This document shows, in pieces, positions 12,089 to 25,284 of a stretch of 64,000 bases of DNA. The notes beneath the pieces were generated by a model. It did no database searches, had not been told where the DNA came from, and worked only from the letters and a program-made list of their open reading frames with translations. How positions within the stretch are numbered: position 1 is the first letter of the stretch; every line of letters begins with the position of its first letter. The DNA lies in the NCBI RefSeq assembly GCF_000687475.1, contig NC_057318.1, positions 2,232,001 to 2,296,000 on the forward strand, written 5' to 3'. The stretch comes from Ustilaginoidea virens. Lineage: Eukaryota; Ascomycota; Sordariomycetes; Hypocreales; Clavicipitaceae. The position numbers and the translations under genes were made by a program.

Positions 12089-15000
12089 TATATATATATA
12101 TATATATATTACACTAGCTAAGCTATCTAGGGGGGGGATAAGCCCCTATCTAGCCTAATGCTAATACCTCTATGCCTAATCTATATAGGAAACCCGAGTG
12201 CCGGGAGGAAAACCTATATATTATCTATAGTCGATAGTATCCCTTCGGAATCAAAGGGGGTTTACTATGTATTGCGAGGAGGTGTCCTATCGCGCGAGAC
12301 TAGGTCTGGCGGCAGGGCTGGGAAAGTGTGGATAGTAGGCGCGCCTCAATAGGCGCAGTGATTTGCCTTAGTGGTTATTAGTCATTGGTTATTAGGCATT
12401 AGTTAGGCTCTAGGGTGGATGTGAATCGGAACCAACGTAGTTAATATTATTAGGTATAGGAGGCAGCGGTAACATCAGTATCGGGTGGGCGGCGGTATCG
12501 CGGTAAGTCGCGCGTTTTATTATTATTGGCTTCGTCTGATATAGGTTAGGGCAGCTAGCAGACGGTCGAGTGATCTAGTGCGGGCATACAGCGGTATAAA
12601 GTCTCCCTTACCTACCCTACCTTTTTAATTCCTTTCCTTTTCCTTTTTTATTCCTTATTAAAAATTACTAAGAATTTTCCTTTACTTTTTTACCTCGATT
12701 GCGCTATAGTAGTTTTTATACATCCTTTATTTTTTAATATGCCTACCGTTCTAGAGTTAGGTCTTAGCCTAGCTCGAAAATAGCCGTATCGTCCCTGCGT
12801 ACGCCATAGTGCTAATATGGCCGCTCGTTATTATGACCAATAAGGTAAGAGGTTCTCTTTAATTATTATCTATCTTTTTCTAATAGTAGGTAGGGCTCGG
12901 GGGTGCCTGTTTCGCTTATACTTTAAAGCAGAAGCCTTATTATATCCTAATGTATAATACCACGAACCGCGAACCGGTAGAGAGTATGCTTATATTACAG
13001 AAGGCCTACACTTATAAGTAAGAAGTAAGTATATTAGTTTGCTAGTATCCTTTAACTTTATAGTTAACCTTAGTAGGTAGATAAAAATGATTACTACGAG
13101 GCCTAATAGGCTGTATATCGGTCTATTGCGCTAATCACCTCGGTGCCTCGAAAGGGTTAAAACGACTCTATTATTATAATACGAATAACGGTGCCTATAG
13201 TCTTAATCTCGCTACTGGCTGACTTCCTTAGGCTTATTAAGAGAGGGGTTTTAGCTTTAGAGCGCGCTTATAGCGGCGAGCCTTAGCCTCTTTTGTCGGT
13301 CGAAGGAACTTAGCCTCTTACTACTACTACCGGCGATAGAAGCCCTACTAGTTCTATTATTATATTAGATATCGATAACAAGCCTGCTCCCAGGCCTACT
13401 ACTATAAAGGAACCACCTCGCAGCAAGGGGGTCTTGCTAATATAATCTAAGACTCTTGCGATACCGTCTTTTAGTAAGTTATAATAAGCGGTTACGTTTT
13501 TAAAGTTTATAAAGTCCTAAGTAAAGTCTTAGCTAGTGGTATCTGCCTCTAGAGCGCTAGTTATACCGCCGTTAAAGCCTCCCCTGCCTACTATTTAGTC
13601 GGTATAGCCTAAGTAAACTAAATTAGTAGTTCTATTATTATCCTCTCCTCGTCTTTATGCCAATACTTCTACCCCCTCCCCCTTTAAGAGGAAGAGAAAA
13701 GGGTTAAAAATAATAGAATCGCCTATAAAAGGAACGCTAGGTCTAGCCGCTAGGGTTAAACGAAAGATGTATTTAAAATCTGCAGTCTCTTTTTCTCTAA
13801 GGGGGAAAAAGAAGGGAAAAGGAAAAGCGAGGGTAGCTCCTAATAATAGCTATAGTAATAGAGAGGGTAATATAGAGTGAGTAAGGGTCTAAAGGGTTAA
13901 AGATATTAAGAAGATTAAAGGTCTAAATCTATCGACCGTATAGGTAGCTTATATAAAAAAGACGTTCTTCCCCTATCTATATAGTCAATCGTATCTTTAT
14001 CTATAATTATCTATATATATATATATATAGTCTAGGGTTAGGGTGCAATTATATCGGATTACTATTAGAGCTAAAGTCTATATAGGCGGTAAATACGATA
14101 GCTAGGGTAAACTATTCGAGCTAGCAGGTATTAAAGACCTATTTAATAATCTGTTTAGCTAAGTCTTTATTTTTAAGTGCTTAGGTGATATTATACTTAT
14201 TTAGTATAGGGCGGTCTTAGATATAAAGGGGAAGGTTTCTAAGATAATTGCTATACTCTAGGATTATATATTTAATATTTTCTATATTGGGATCGCATTA
14301 GTAATATAGGTAGCAGATAGATAGGACCTTTATTTTATATAGGAACTCGTTAAGGCCTATTTTTTCCGTTCTAAATTGGGTGAGGAGGGAGGACTTATAT
14401 TTACGGAGGTTTTTATAGAGGTTTAGTATCTTTTTTATAAAGGTGAAGTTAGGGGTATATTCAGTAGTAGGGCGGTTCTTTAGCAGGTATTATATTTAGG
14501 TAAGTTATTACTTCGATTGCTATCTCTTTATCTATTTAAAAGCTAGAGAGTAAATAGGGGATAATTCGTTATCCTAAAGTAGAATCGAATCTTTAAAGGC
14601 TATATAATTTAGTATTCTATTCTCGGTTGGTCGCCCTTATCTGTAGGTAGGTCTTTATTATAGCTAAATCTAGATAATAGTATATATATTAGAGATAAGA
14701 TCGGCTATACTATTTTCTTAGGTTCTAGTAAGGAATCGTTATTAGGCCAAATTAAAATAGAGATTAAGTAAGGGGACTACTACTTTAGTTTCTATAATTG
14801 CATTAGGTATTACTCAATAGGCTCTTATAATTATATAAAGGCACTTTAACTATTTAGCGGCTAAACTATATATAATACCTCTTACTATTTCTCCCAGCTT
14901 TATAGGAGTATACTAGATTCTAGCGCTAAAGGCGATTATAGTTCTAATGACTTATATATATAGTAGTCGGGCTTCGCAGAACTAATATCCTTATATAGAG

Positions 15001-18000
15001 GCCGCTAAAGCGATAAGGGCGAGCTTCTGCCTTTCTAGCTTCTTTACTATTTAGGCCCTATAATCAGTCTAGCTAAGTTTGCGGTTAATCTCTACTCTAA
15101 AGAATCAGGCGTATTATATAGGCTAGATAGTCGCGTTACCGAGTCGTATTATTATAGTATCCGGTCGGTACTATTTAGTAAAGTATATTAGCTCGCTTTT
15201 TACTAGGTTAAATTTTAGTCTGGCTTCTACCGACTATTTTTCGCAGATCTTCTATATTTTCGAGAGGGTTACAACTATATCCCGCGTTATTTTGCCATAT
15301 GCGATTATATTAGTATCGTCTGCGAATCTTAAGGTTAGCGAGTTATCTACTGCTTCGAGTCTGCGGTATAGGGGTATAATATAGAAGAGGAAAAAGACTA
15401 GGGAGATTAAGGAGCCTTAGGGCACTCCTACTGTAATTAGGAATCTTTAGGTGGGTTAGCTTTTAAAGAAGATTTTAGCTAAATGCAATACAGTAAAGCC
15501 TTAGACTTAGGCTGCTATCTATTAGGGGGCGCTACTTTAGAGGAGGAGGTACGTAAGTCTAGTATAGTTAATAGTATCGAATGCCGCAAAGATATCTAGT
15601 TATAGTAGCGATACTATTCCTTTATGCTGCTAAGTAGCCTTAATTGCTTCTACTAGGGTATATAGCGCTATATCTATTAATCTATTTGCTCTATTGCCTA
15701 TTTGCATATCTAGTAGTAATTTCCATTCTTTAGCGATTATTATTAGTCTTTTTACCACTATAGCTTCGAGGACTTTACTGAGGAGGTTTAAGAGGGATAT
15801 TAGGCATTAAGCTCCTACTCTTTAGTATTCCTTAGGTATTTTACCGGGTTTTCTTAATATTACGACTTTAGCTTCCTAGAACTATATTAGGTAGTAACTA
15901 GTTCTATATATAGTATTGAGGAGTATTATTAGGGCTCTAAGAACTGGTTCTCTATAGGCTTTAAGGAATCCTGCCGATATACTATTAGGGCCTAGTGCTT
16001 TCTAGCTAGCTATATATTGGAGGGCATTATAGATATCTACTTTAGAGAATTCGTCTTTAGGGGCGAATAATATATTAGTAAGGTAAGGGAATCGCGGGTT
16101 TAGGATATTATTAAGGGTAGCTATTAATATTAGGAAGAATCTTTCTATTAGTATTTCTACTTTAGAGGAATATATTTTTGCTTCTTATATTTAGGCTCCT
16201 TTGCCTTAAAGAAGTATAGGGATTTCTCTTAATTTTAAAGGAAGTCTACTATATATCTAGGCCTATTTCTCTAGGGACTATAGGTCTGCGTTTTTCATTA
16301 TAGCCTTATTGACGGCTTTTCTCTATATCTAGTGCCTTTCCTATTAGATAACCTTAGTTTAGTTTATCTCTGCTTTTTATACTATTAACTAATTAAGGCT
16401 AATACGGTCTTTTCTCTAATTCCTTATAGCCTTATAGGCCGCTATTATGGCCGATTGTACTTCCTAAGTCTACTATAGGGCCCTTCCTAGCAGTTTAGTT
16501 CTACTCTTAAGTATAGCGATATTAGCGATAGCCTATAGTTAGGTCGTAAGCTATTAGGCGAAAGTATCGATCTCTATAGGGGACTAGGGTAGGTATAAGG
16601 CATATAGGATAGCTATCCTAACTTTAGCTTTAGCTCGAGCGAGGATTTTATTAAGTTTCTTCTATTAGTGTATTGGCGGTAGTTTGCGAAACTTATTTAG
16701 TCCTATTTTTACCTAGATTACCTAAGGGATATAATCGGATCTAGTAATATCTGCCGCCCCTATAAACTCTACATTAAGGTCTCCTATACTTTATGCGTGG
16801 TCGATAGTGCTATTACGTTTGCTTAGGGCTTATCTAGTTATCTCTCCCTATAATATTATAAAGGTTAGCTTCTATTTTAATATAAATTCAAAGAGGGTAT
16901 TATAGCCTAAGGAAGTTCTATAAGAGCGGTCCTATATAAAGTAGTAGATATTAAAATCACTAGTGAAGATACTATAAAAGCGAGGGGTGGTTTAGGCGAA
17001 TTCCTAGAGGGGGGTAGATTAATTCGGGGAAGGGATTAGGGAGTAAATAGAGTAGATATCGGTATTTTAGAGTATAATACGGCATTAGTCTAGACCTAAG
17101 TCTATTGCCTAAGAGCCAGGAGTATATCTTTTATAGATATAGATCGCTATATATCTGCTATAGGCGGCTACTTAATATCTACCGAGGCTAGAGTATAGAG
17201 GGAGTCTATCTAAGGCTGCGAATTCTTAGAGGGCGATAATATCCGGTTCGGATTTATAATTAAAGGCAAAGTGTGCTAGCAGTAATTTCTTTTATATATT
17301 CTAGTATAGTACCTTTATTATTAGTATTAGGGCTAGGGGGTTGGGGCTCTTAATATATTAATAGTAGTAGGCTTAGATAAATTAGGTTGGAAGAATATAG
17401 CGATATTACTGCTACTATTAGTCCTCTCGGGGGCGATAGAGCTTTTTTTATATAATCTACCGATTTGTTTTTTTAAGGAGTCCTCCTTAGGGGAGTTATT
17501 AGCGAGGCGTCTGCGGCCTTTATCCTCTAGGATAGGGGGGGGAGGCATTAATAAGGTGCTAATAGTTACAAACTATATTAGTCTAGTGCTATAAGCCTAT
17601 CTTGCGATATCCTATTGCCTATTCGCTATAGGGCAGAATCGAGACTAGGCTGGATAGGGTCTTTAGTAGTTAAGGCAATACTCTTTTTTATTACTGATAA
17701 TACTAAGGCAGTCTTTATCTCTATTAGGGTGTCTCTTTATGCTATATCGTCCGCATCGAGGGGTCTCTATATAGTAATTTGCAATATATCCGAATTTGAA
17801 GTATTAGTAGTATTATCTTAGGTGGATAATTTTATTATATAGTTTAGCCTTAAAGATTTCTGCTTAGTAGATGACTTTAGTCTTATAGAGTCGGTTTGCT
17901 ACTTCTATATTAGTTACTCTAATAATTAGGGGGGCTTTCGTTACTTCTTTATAGGATTTCCTTATAGCGATTCTACTAATACCAGGGCCATTAGCTTAAG

Positions 18001-18913
18001 CTAGGTTTAGTTTAATATCTTTAATAGGGATATTCTTAGAGAATTAAGTAGGGAATCCTTTAATAATAATACTAAAGGTATGGATATTTAGTGCAGCTCT
18101 TATACCGAATGCGAGGGGGATCTAGGTAGTTTCTATAGTAAAACGGGATGCGGCTTCTGCGAAGGTGATAACTATATCTCTACTATAGAATCGGCGAGCG
18201 GCAATAGCATTAATACCTCTAGTAGTAGTATTTACTGCTTTTATAATCTCGATAGGGGTTCTCTATCGTAAGTTCTTAGTAATACTATCTCCTTTAATTA
18301 TTATTTTACGGTAAATTCTCGGCGGTATAGGTAGGGTAGTCGGTCTAAATAGTACAATCGTTAGTATGCCTTTGGTAGTAATGCTAGCCTAGGTCGTTCT
18401 AAAGGGGGTCTTTAAGGCAAAAGCTTTATTTATAGCGCTTTCTACTACTTTTTCTAGATTATTAGTCGTAATAAGGTTCGAGTTCGGGTTTAGGGCGGGA
18501 TTGGTTCGGTTAATACATTTAATGCTATCGACCAGGCTGGTAATAGTATTCCACACATTTCCTAGCATAGCTGCTGGGACGTAATCTGCGATCTTTTGGT
18601 AATACTATTTAAGCAATTCGGTTTCTTTTTAGGTTCCTGCATTAGTTTGTGCGATATTACTACTAATTCGTCCGTGATTATCGTTGGCAATGGTAATATA
18701 GTGGTTATAGTAACTCGACTTAAGTCTACCCCTATTTCCTCTGTCTAAGTCTATAATTTCCGCCGCCTCGACCGCGCCTTCCTCCTAATGCTGATGCGCC
18801 ATCGGCAGACGGGGTAAGACGAGGTAAGGAATTGATTTAGCAACTTTTTGACTATTTTAGGGGTGTATTCGCGCCGGTACCGAGGTGCGGGCGAAATCGC
18901 GAAAAGTTTTTTC
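12089..18913 (-). mobile_element. LINE-A, full-length, dead non-LTR retrotransposon (Tad-like)
   Basis: This element of about 6.8 kb on the minus strand runs from its 5' UTR (near 18913) to an AT tail (12089-12110). ORF1 (gag-like) lies at about 18800-17600. ORF2 begins near 17550. The endonuclease motif GDFNIHH reads SDFNIYY near 16940-16965. The reverse transcriptase shows a GVP-GSLISLVFFLFYI block near 15440-15400 and an intact FADDTNIIAYG catalytic loop near 15325-15295. The C-terminal LRKYKSSLL/IGLNEFLY region lies near 14390-14330, followed by the 0.8-kb 3' UTR. Stops interrupt all domains, mostly TAG or TAA where TGG, CAG or CAA is expected. Domain order is typical of fungal Tad1 elements; the exact clade is inferred. 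Confidence 0.85.
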
Positions 18914-18931
18914 TCTGAACCTCTATATGTG

Positions 18932-21900
18932 CTAAATAACCTATCTAGTACTTCTATAAAGATAATTCGGAAAGGAAAAACCCGATAGCTAGAAGGAAAA
19001 CCCTTCCTACATTCTTAAATTCTACTTTTTATCGCCCTATAGTAGGGGCGGCGGGTATCTAATGCGTAAGAAGGTAGGGTGCGTAACCGCTTAGGACTAT
19101 ATCTAGCAGTATTGCATAGGAAGAGTGCGAGTGAGAAGTCCCGGAATATTAGGTCTAGGTCGGTAGTTTTATTGGGTAAGAAGTAAGGGGAGGGTAAAGC
19201 CGGGGGGGTAGGGCTAGCGGCGCGCTCGCAATAGGCATATTCTCGCCAGGCGCGCATCTATAGTAGCCTGGGCGCTTCTTAATATGCATTAATTTTTTAA
19301 TCGGAAGAGAATATAAGCTAACTCTAAAGGTTAAAGCAGGCGGCCTTAGGCACTATATTAGTATATAAATTGGCGATGCCCCCCGACTTAATGCCGTTTC
19401 TTCTTTTCTTTTTTTCCTTTATAGCGCCAATTTCAAAATATATAATAACCCTTCTATCGCGGTATAAGGCCGGTGCTAACCCTATTAGCAGTACGGCAGT
19501 AGTAGTAACAATAATAGCAACCATACTAATAATAACAACAATAAGAATAATAATAGCGAAAATGCCTAAACGGTCGGTTATACTAGATAAAGGGGTAAGT
19601 ATAGGTCTTACGCGTAGTGGAACTATAGCTAACCCTTATATAATAGCCTAGAGAATTATGCGTATAGCCTTATAGGCTATATCTAATGCACTTGGAGAAT
19701 CCTAAATATTAATACTATAGCTAATAAGGTATAGACTAAATCGTACCCGCTTTCTAGTGAGGCTAATATAGGTAGGGACTAATACAGCCTATTATCCCTA
19801 TATCCTAGCGGGTAAGATATATATGCCCTTAGAAAGGACCCTTAGGAATTAGGTCTCGGTATAAAAACTCCTAGATATATAAAAGATAATTACTAGGGGG
19901 GTAAAAATACATTTTTAATTTATATATAGTATAAATTATCGGCTAATTATCTTTGCCTTTAGGTAGACAACTATAAGGCCCTCTAGTAAAAGGCTAAATA
20001 GGCATCTATTTTTTAGGGGTATAATCGGGCAGCAATAATAGCAATAGCGGCAGCAGTAAAAGGCCTTAATACTCCTAGGGCAACCTAGGAGATATTAGAC
20101 CTTAAAGAAAGGAAGGTCTTTATCTTAGAACGATAAGCCTACGCCTAAAAGGATATCGCTATATGATTATAGGTTTTCCTAGCCCGGGAGGGGGGAAAAG
20201 GGGCTTTAAAGGGGGAATAAACTAGGGATAAAGGGAAAGAGAATAATAAAGAAAGTAAGGGAGGGAAAAAAGGAGAGAATACCCTTATTATTAATATAAT
20301 AACTATTAACTAGATTCGGCCTATAAGGCCTAAAAGATTACTTATTCTTAGTGCTCTTTATTCCTACTATAGGATTACTATAAATATTATATAGGGGCTA
20401 TATAGGGGTATTTAGTAGCACCTCTAGCTATATTAGATTAAAGGGATTAAGTAAACTAAAATTAATCGAATCGGTCGATATTAAGTATCTAATAAGTAAT
20501 TATCTATACGAGATATAGTTTATTTAATATAATAGATATACCGAATCAGTTGCAAAGTAGGCTAAAGCTAGGATTAGACCTAAAAAATATATGCTTTTAT
20601 CTATAATACTTTAGGCAGGAGAGGATAATATAATAAAGGTCTTTTAGGCCTTCCCTATAATAATAAAGAGATAATAATACTAAAGGAATTTATTAGAGGT
20701 AAAAGAAGAAATAAAGCCGATTTTTTCTATATAAAATTAGGTAAGTATTGCCAATTTATGCTTTTATAGGCTTTCGTATAATTAAGTTATTTTCGCTATA
20801 GAATAGAAGTCTAATGCCCTTTCGGCTGCTAAGGTCCTATATTAGGGGCGTTTTGCCTTTACTATTGCCTAATTACTTTACTATTGGTTATATTAGTCTT
20901 TTATTAGTCTTTTTTTAGCTAAAAGCTAATAGGAATTGAGGTTAGGAAATAGGGTATAAACTAAAGATCTATAGTTACCCTTCCTTTATTAGCATTAGAG
21001 TATTATTATTACTACTACTAATATACAGTTAATCCTATTAATTATACCTATTTTAGCTATTCTTTTGAGGAACTGCTAATAGATATAATTAAGATAGAGG
21101 TCGATTAGAGGTATAGCTACTTTAGTTTTAAGGGTATTTAGCGGTATAGCCTTAAAGGCCTTAATAACTATATAGAGGCAGGCTAACTATTCTATAGCTA
21201 AAGATTTTATAATACTTTTTACTACCCCTTTAGGAGCAGTAGGGATATACTATACCCCTACGCTAAAGGCGATAGAGGTTTATATAACCTATATATAAAT
21301 AAGGCATACTTCCCGATATTAGCAGCCCTAGGTAAAAGCCGCTATTACTATAAGTATAAGTTGCTACCGCTTAAGTTTCTTTGCGATTTTAATATAGTAT
21401 TCTTTTTATTTCAGCTTATAGTAGATTTCGACCCTTAAGAATCTAGTATATTATTTCGGCTATATTATAGCGGTCCTAAGCTATATTAAGGTCTTATCTG
21501 CCTTATATATATAGGTAAAGTAGATAAGTTTACTTTTACTAGGGTTAAAATTTAGTTTTACTTATTTAGACTAATCGTTATAAATAGCCTATACTTTCTC
21601 AAGTAGCGCTTTAGTCTCCTTTATATCTCTCTTATAGGCTATAATATTAGTATTATTGGTAAAGCCTAGTATAATAAATAATATAACCTCTTATAGTCTC
21701 TTATAGAGCGGTATAATATAGATAAGGAAAAGGATAGGAGAGAAAAGGGACCCTTAAGGGACCTTAATAATAATTAGTAGTTTATTTATAAATTACCCCT
21801 TAAAGTAGATTCGTACTAAATATAAATCGGTAAAGCTATATACCTATACTATTAGCTAAAATAGGGGCCCTTTCTCTAGTAGTAGATAGATAAAGTAGGT

Positions 21901-24900
21901 ATAATTAATAATATTAAATATAGCTAAAATATCTAATTAAAGTAGTAAGGCGATCCTACTATAATGCTAGATTATATATATAATTTCGATTAGTATACTT
22001 AATACTATATTAGTTGATTGGTTTATTCTATTGCCTATTTAGAGGTCTAAAAGGAGGTTACCCTCTTTAAGAGTAGTAGTAAGCTACTATATAACCGCAG
22101 CTTTTATAACTTTTCCTATTAGGTTAAAAAGCAATATTAATCTTTAGCTTTTTGCCTTAGAGTACTCTTCTAGCTTTTTCCCTAGTTTCTATAGTATTAT
22201 TACTTTAGCCTTTTAGTATTAAGCCGGGCATTACCTAATATAGTATATCTTATTTAGGAGGTATATAAGAGCGGTAATAAGTAAAGGGCTATATGCTTTA
22301 AGGAATCCTATTAGGAGCCTATTAAGGCCTAATGCTTTCTAGCCTACTATATTGCATAATGCGATATATACCTCTTCATAAGAAAAAGAATTGGTAGGGG
22401 GGAATATAATAGTAGTAAACTAAGGGAATATTAAGTCGGGGATATTATTATAAATAGCTTAAAAAGTAGGGAAGAACTATTTAGCGAGGACCTATGCTTT
22501 TTCCTTATATATTATAGCTTTCGGGCCTAAGCTGCCTTATTTTAGTAGAGGGATCTCTTTTAATTTAGGCAGGAGGCCGCTATATAAATAGGCCTATTTC
22601 TCTAAAGACTATAAATCGGCATTTTAAGCGGTAGCTTTATTAAGGGCTTCTCTTTATAATCGGCACTATTTCTTTTATATAATATAGGACTAAATTACCC
22701 TTGCCTTTTGCATAGCGCTAAGATTCTCTAGGGTATAATATACTACCTATTTTTAGTAGGCCTTTTTTATAGTATTTTAGGCTATCTTAATACGGGAGTT
22801 TTACTAGGGCTTTATACTAGGAGCTTTAGGTGCCTTCTTTAGGGCCGCGATATTAGTAATACTCTAGAATTAGCCGGTAAGCTATACGATATATATATCT
22901 ATTTCTGCGGGGGAGTAGAGTAAGGCCTTAGCATAAAAGGTAGTAAATTAGTTTTTAGCTTTAATTTAGGCGAGGTATTAATTAAGGGACTTCTAACTAT
23001 TTTTTATAAGGGGGGCTTTTACGTAATAATTGCTAGTCTTAATATATATAAGCTAGGGAATATAGTCGGATCTTGTAAGGTTGGCATTTCTAAAATATTC
23101 TACTATAATATCCTATATAACTTATATATAGTCAATAGTACTATTTTTCTTTTTAGGTGCCTGCCTTATTACCTTATTACAAGGGGTAGTTAGTCTAAGC
23201 TATTATTAGGTTATAAGTTTAAAGAAGGTATTAATCTTAAGTAAGGTTTAATCTAAACTATCCTAAAGAGGATAATATATATTAAAGTCCTTAATAAAGT
23301 CACTATAAAAGTAAGGTAAAAGCTTAATAAGTATAGTAAAAAGGGTTATTTAGTTTAGTTTATAGCCCGAAAAGTAAATTAAGTAGATATTAGTATATAA
23401 TAAAAAGATCTTATATTAATTAGGTCCCTTCTTACTAGACTATATGCTAGGCCTATACTGCTTATAGATATATATCGCTATTCTTTTACTATATAATACT
23501 AATATATATCTTCTAAGGCTAGGGCTTAATAGGGCCTATTTAAGCGCAATAGGTTCTTAGATTGCTATAATATCGGGCTCGCACTAATAGTAAAATACTA
23601 ATCTTATAAAGGTGGTTTTCTTCTATATATTCTAGTAAAGGACTATTATTATATAGATAATCGTAAGGGGGTTAATAGCAGTAGTATATTTAGGGTGGCT
23701 ATAGGTTAGGTGCCTAGGGTAAGCGTAGTTACGCTATAGTCTAAGGTAAAAGCGGCTTAGAGAAAAGTAGTAATACTACTTCTAGCTTTAATATAAAAAG
23801 TCCTATTAATATTTCCAATTAGGCAACCTCATTTCTAAAGGGAGGGCTTATATAAGGGAGACCCGCTAGCTATATAGTAGTAGCCCTAATCTACAATAGG
23901 GATAGTATTAGCGGCTAATGCAATATATAAGATAAAGAGCCTCAGTTTATTACTATAAGAATTTCTAGCGTTTTCCCATTATTTATTCGCCACCTTATAG
24001 AGGCGGGACTATACCAGGTAAGGTCTATAATAGTTAAGGTAGGATTCGCATTAGTTCTATATTATAGATAGGCAACCTTATTTACCCTTTAAGTAGCATT
24101 TAGAGCTATACTAGCTATAGCAGGCTACCGCTATATAGTAAACAGCGATATAGCCGAATTTAAAGTAATTATAGTATTAGCAGGGATATATAATATCGTT
24201 ATAGGGTTCGGCTTTAAATATCTCTACCTAATATATAATATTAGCCTTATAAAGCTTATTCGTAAGGTCGATAGAATTAACCTTTATAATTAAAGGCATT
24301 TATATTATAGTCCTTTTAGGGCGGTAAAGAGAGACCCTAGTAAAGCCCTTTGTATTAGCTTTAATAAGGTTTGACTAAATATCTTTTATCGCGATATTTA
24401 TAATATAATAAGTTGGGAAACTTTTAATAATAATATTAAATAAATATCGATTAAATTCTGCCTTTTATCCGAAGGTAAGGCAGACCTAGGCTATATCTAT
24501 AATATAGCTTGCCTTTTCTTTTTTAAAAGTAATAATCGTATTACTACTATAGAGCCTATAGGCCACAATTATTACTCCCTTAGCGGTAGCCCTATTAACT
24601 ATATTAACAATTTCGATTAGGGTGTAGTTTTAAAGGATTCTGCTAATAGTATTTCCTTTAATAAGGACTTTACGGTAAATATAGGGGGGTACCGCTAAAG
24701 GAGCTAGGCTATATTAGGGTGGTATAGCGGCAGTATATCCTTATATAGCGATAGATGCCTATATAATAAGGGCTAGCGCGGTCTTTAAGAGATTCTATAT
24801 AGCCTTATTAACTATAGTTTCAATCGTCTATATTAGGGTTCTAATAGGGGTATAGATATTTGTTAGGTCGGTCTCCTACTAGGCGGTTTTTACTATAAAA

Positions 24901-25273
24901 TTTATAGTCTTTTGTACTTTTCTTAGTACCGCTAGGGGGATATAATCCTATAGCTTTTTTATAAAGTCTTTAATAATATTAGCTATAGGTCGCATCTGCC
25001 CTTAGGTAGGCTTAGTCTCGGTCTGGTAATACTATATATTATTTGCGATCGTAGTGGTCGGGTTATAGCGGCTATATATAATACCGCCCTTATTCTCTTT
25101 ATCGATATTTATTATTTCGTTTGCGCCTACTGCGCCTACTCCCTAGATGCGATATACTATAGGCGAGGGGGGTAAGCGGACGAGAAAAAGCGATTAGAAA
25201 TATTAGAATTGATTTTAAAGGCGGTTCTGTGCCGCTACCTAGGTGCGGGCGAAATTACGAAAGTTTTTTTTCC
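18932..25273 (-). mobile_element. LINE-B, near full-length, dead non-LTR retrotransposon
   Basis: This minus-strand element of about 6.3 kb has its 5' UTR core near 25250-25273, shared with LINE-A. The gag-like ORF1 lies at about 25150-24250. An endonuclease motif reads KDFNIYYPL near 23295-23265, corresponding to GDFNIHHPLWD. The reverse transcriptase catalytic loop reads TNNTNIIAYK near 21665-21635, where both Asp of FADD have become Asn, a direct G-to-A change. Its 3' UTR holds a trinucleotide tract, and it ends at GCTAAATAACC without the (AAT)n tail. All frames are broken by stops. Confidence 0.82.
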
Positions 25274-25284
25274 CCCCGGTAGCC

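Noticed and set aside
19370..19651. Hydrophobic ORF, with a related one at 30005-30268, resembling a small membrane protein
   Set aside because: It is antisense within the LINE-B 3' UTR and trinucleotide tract. The hydrophobicity comes from ATA/ATT codons in AT-rich DNA.
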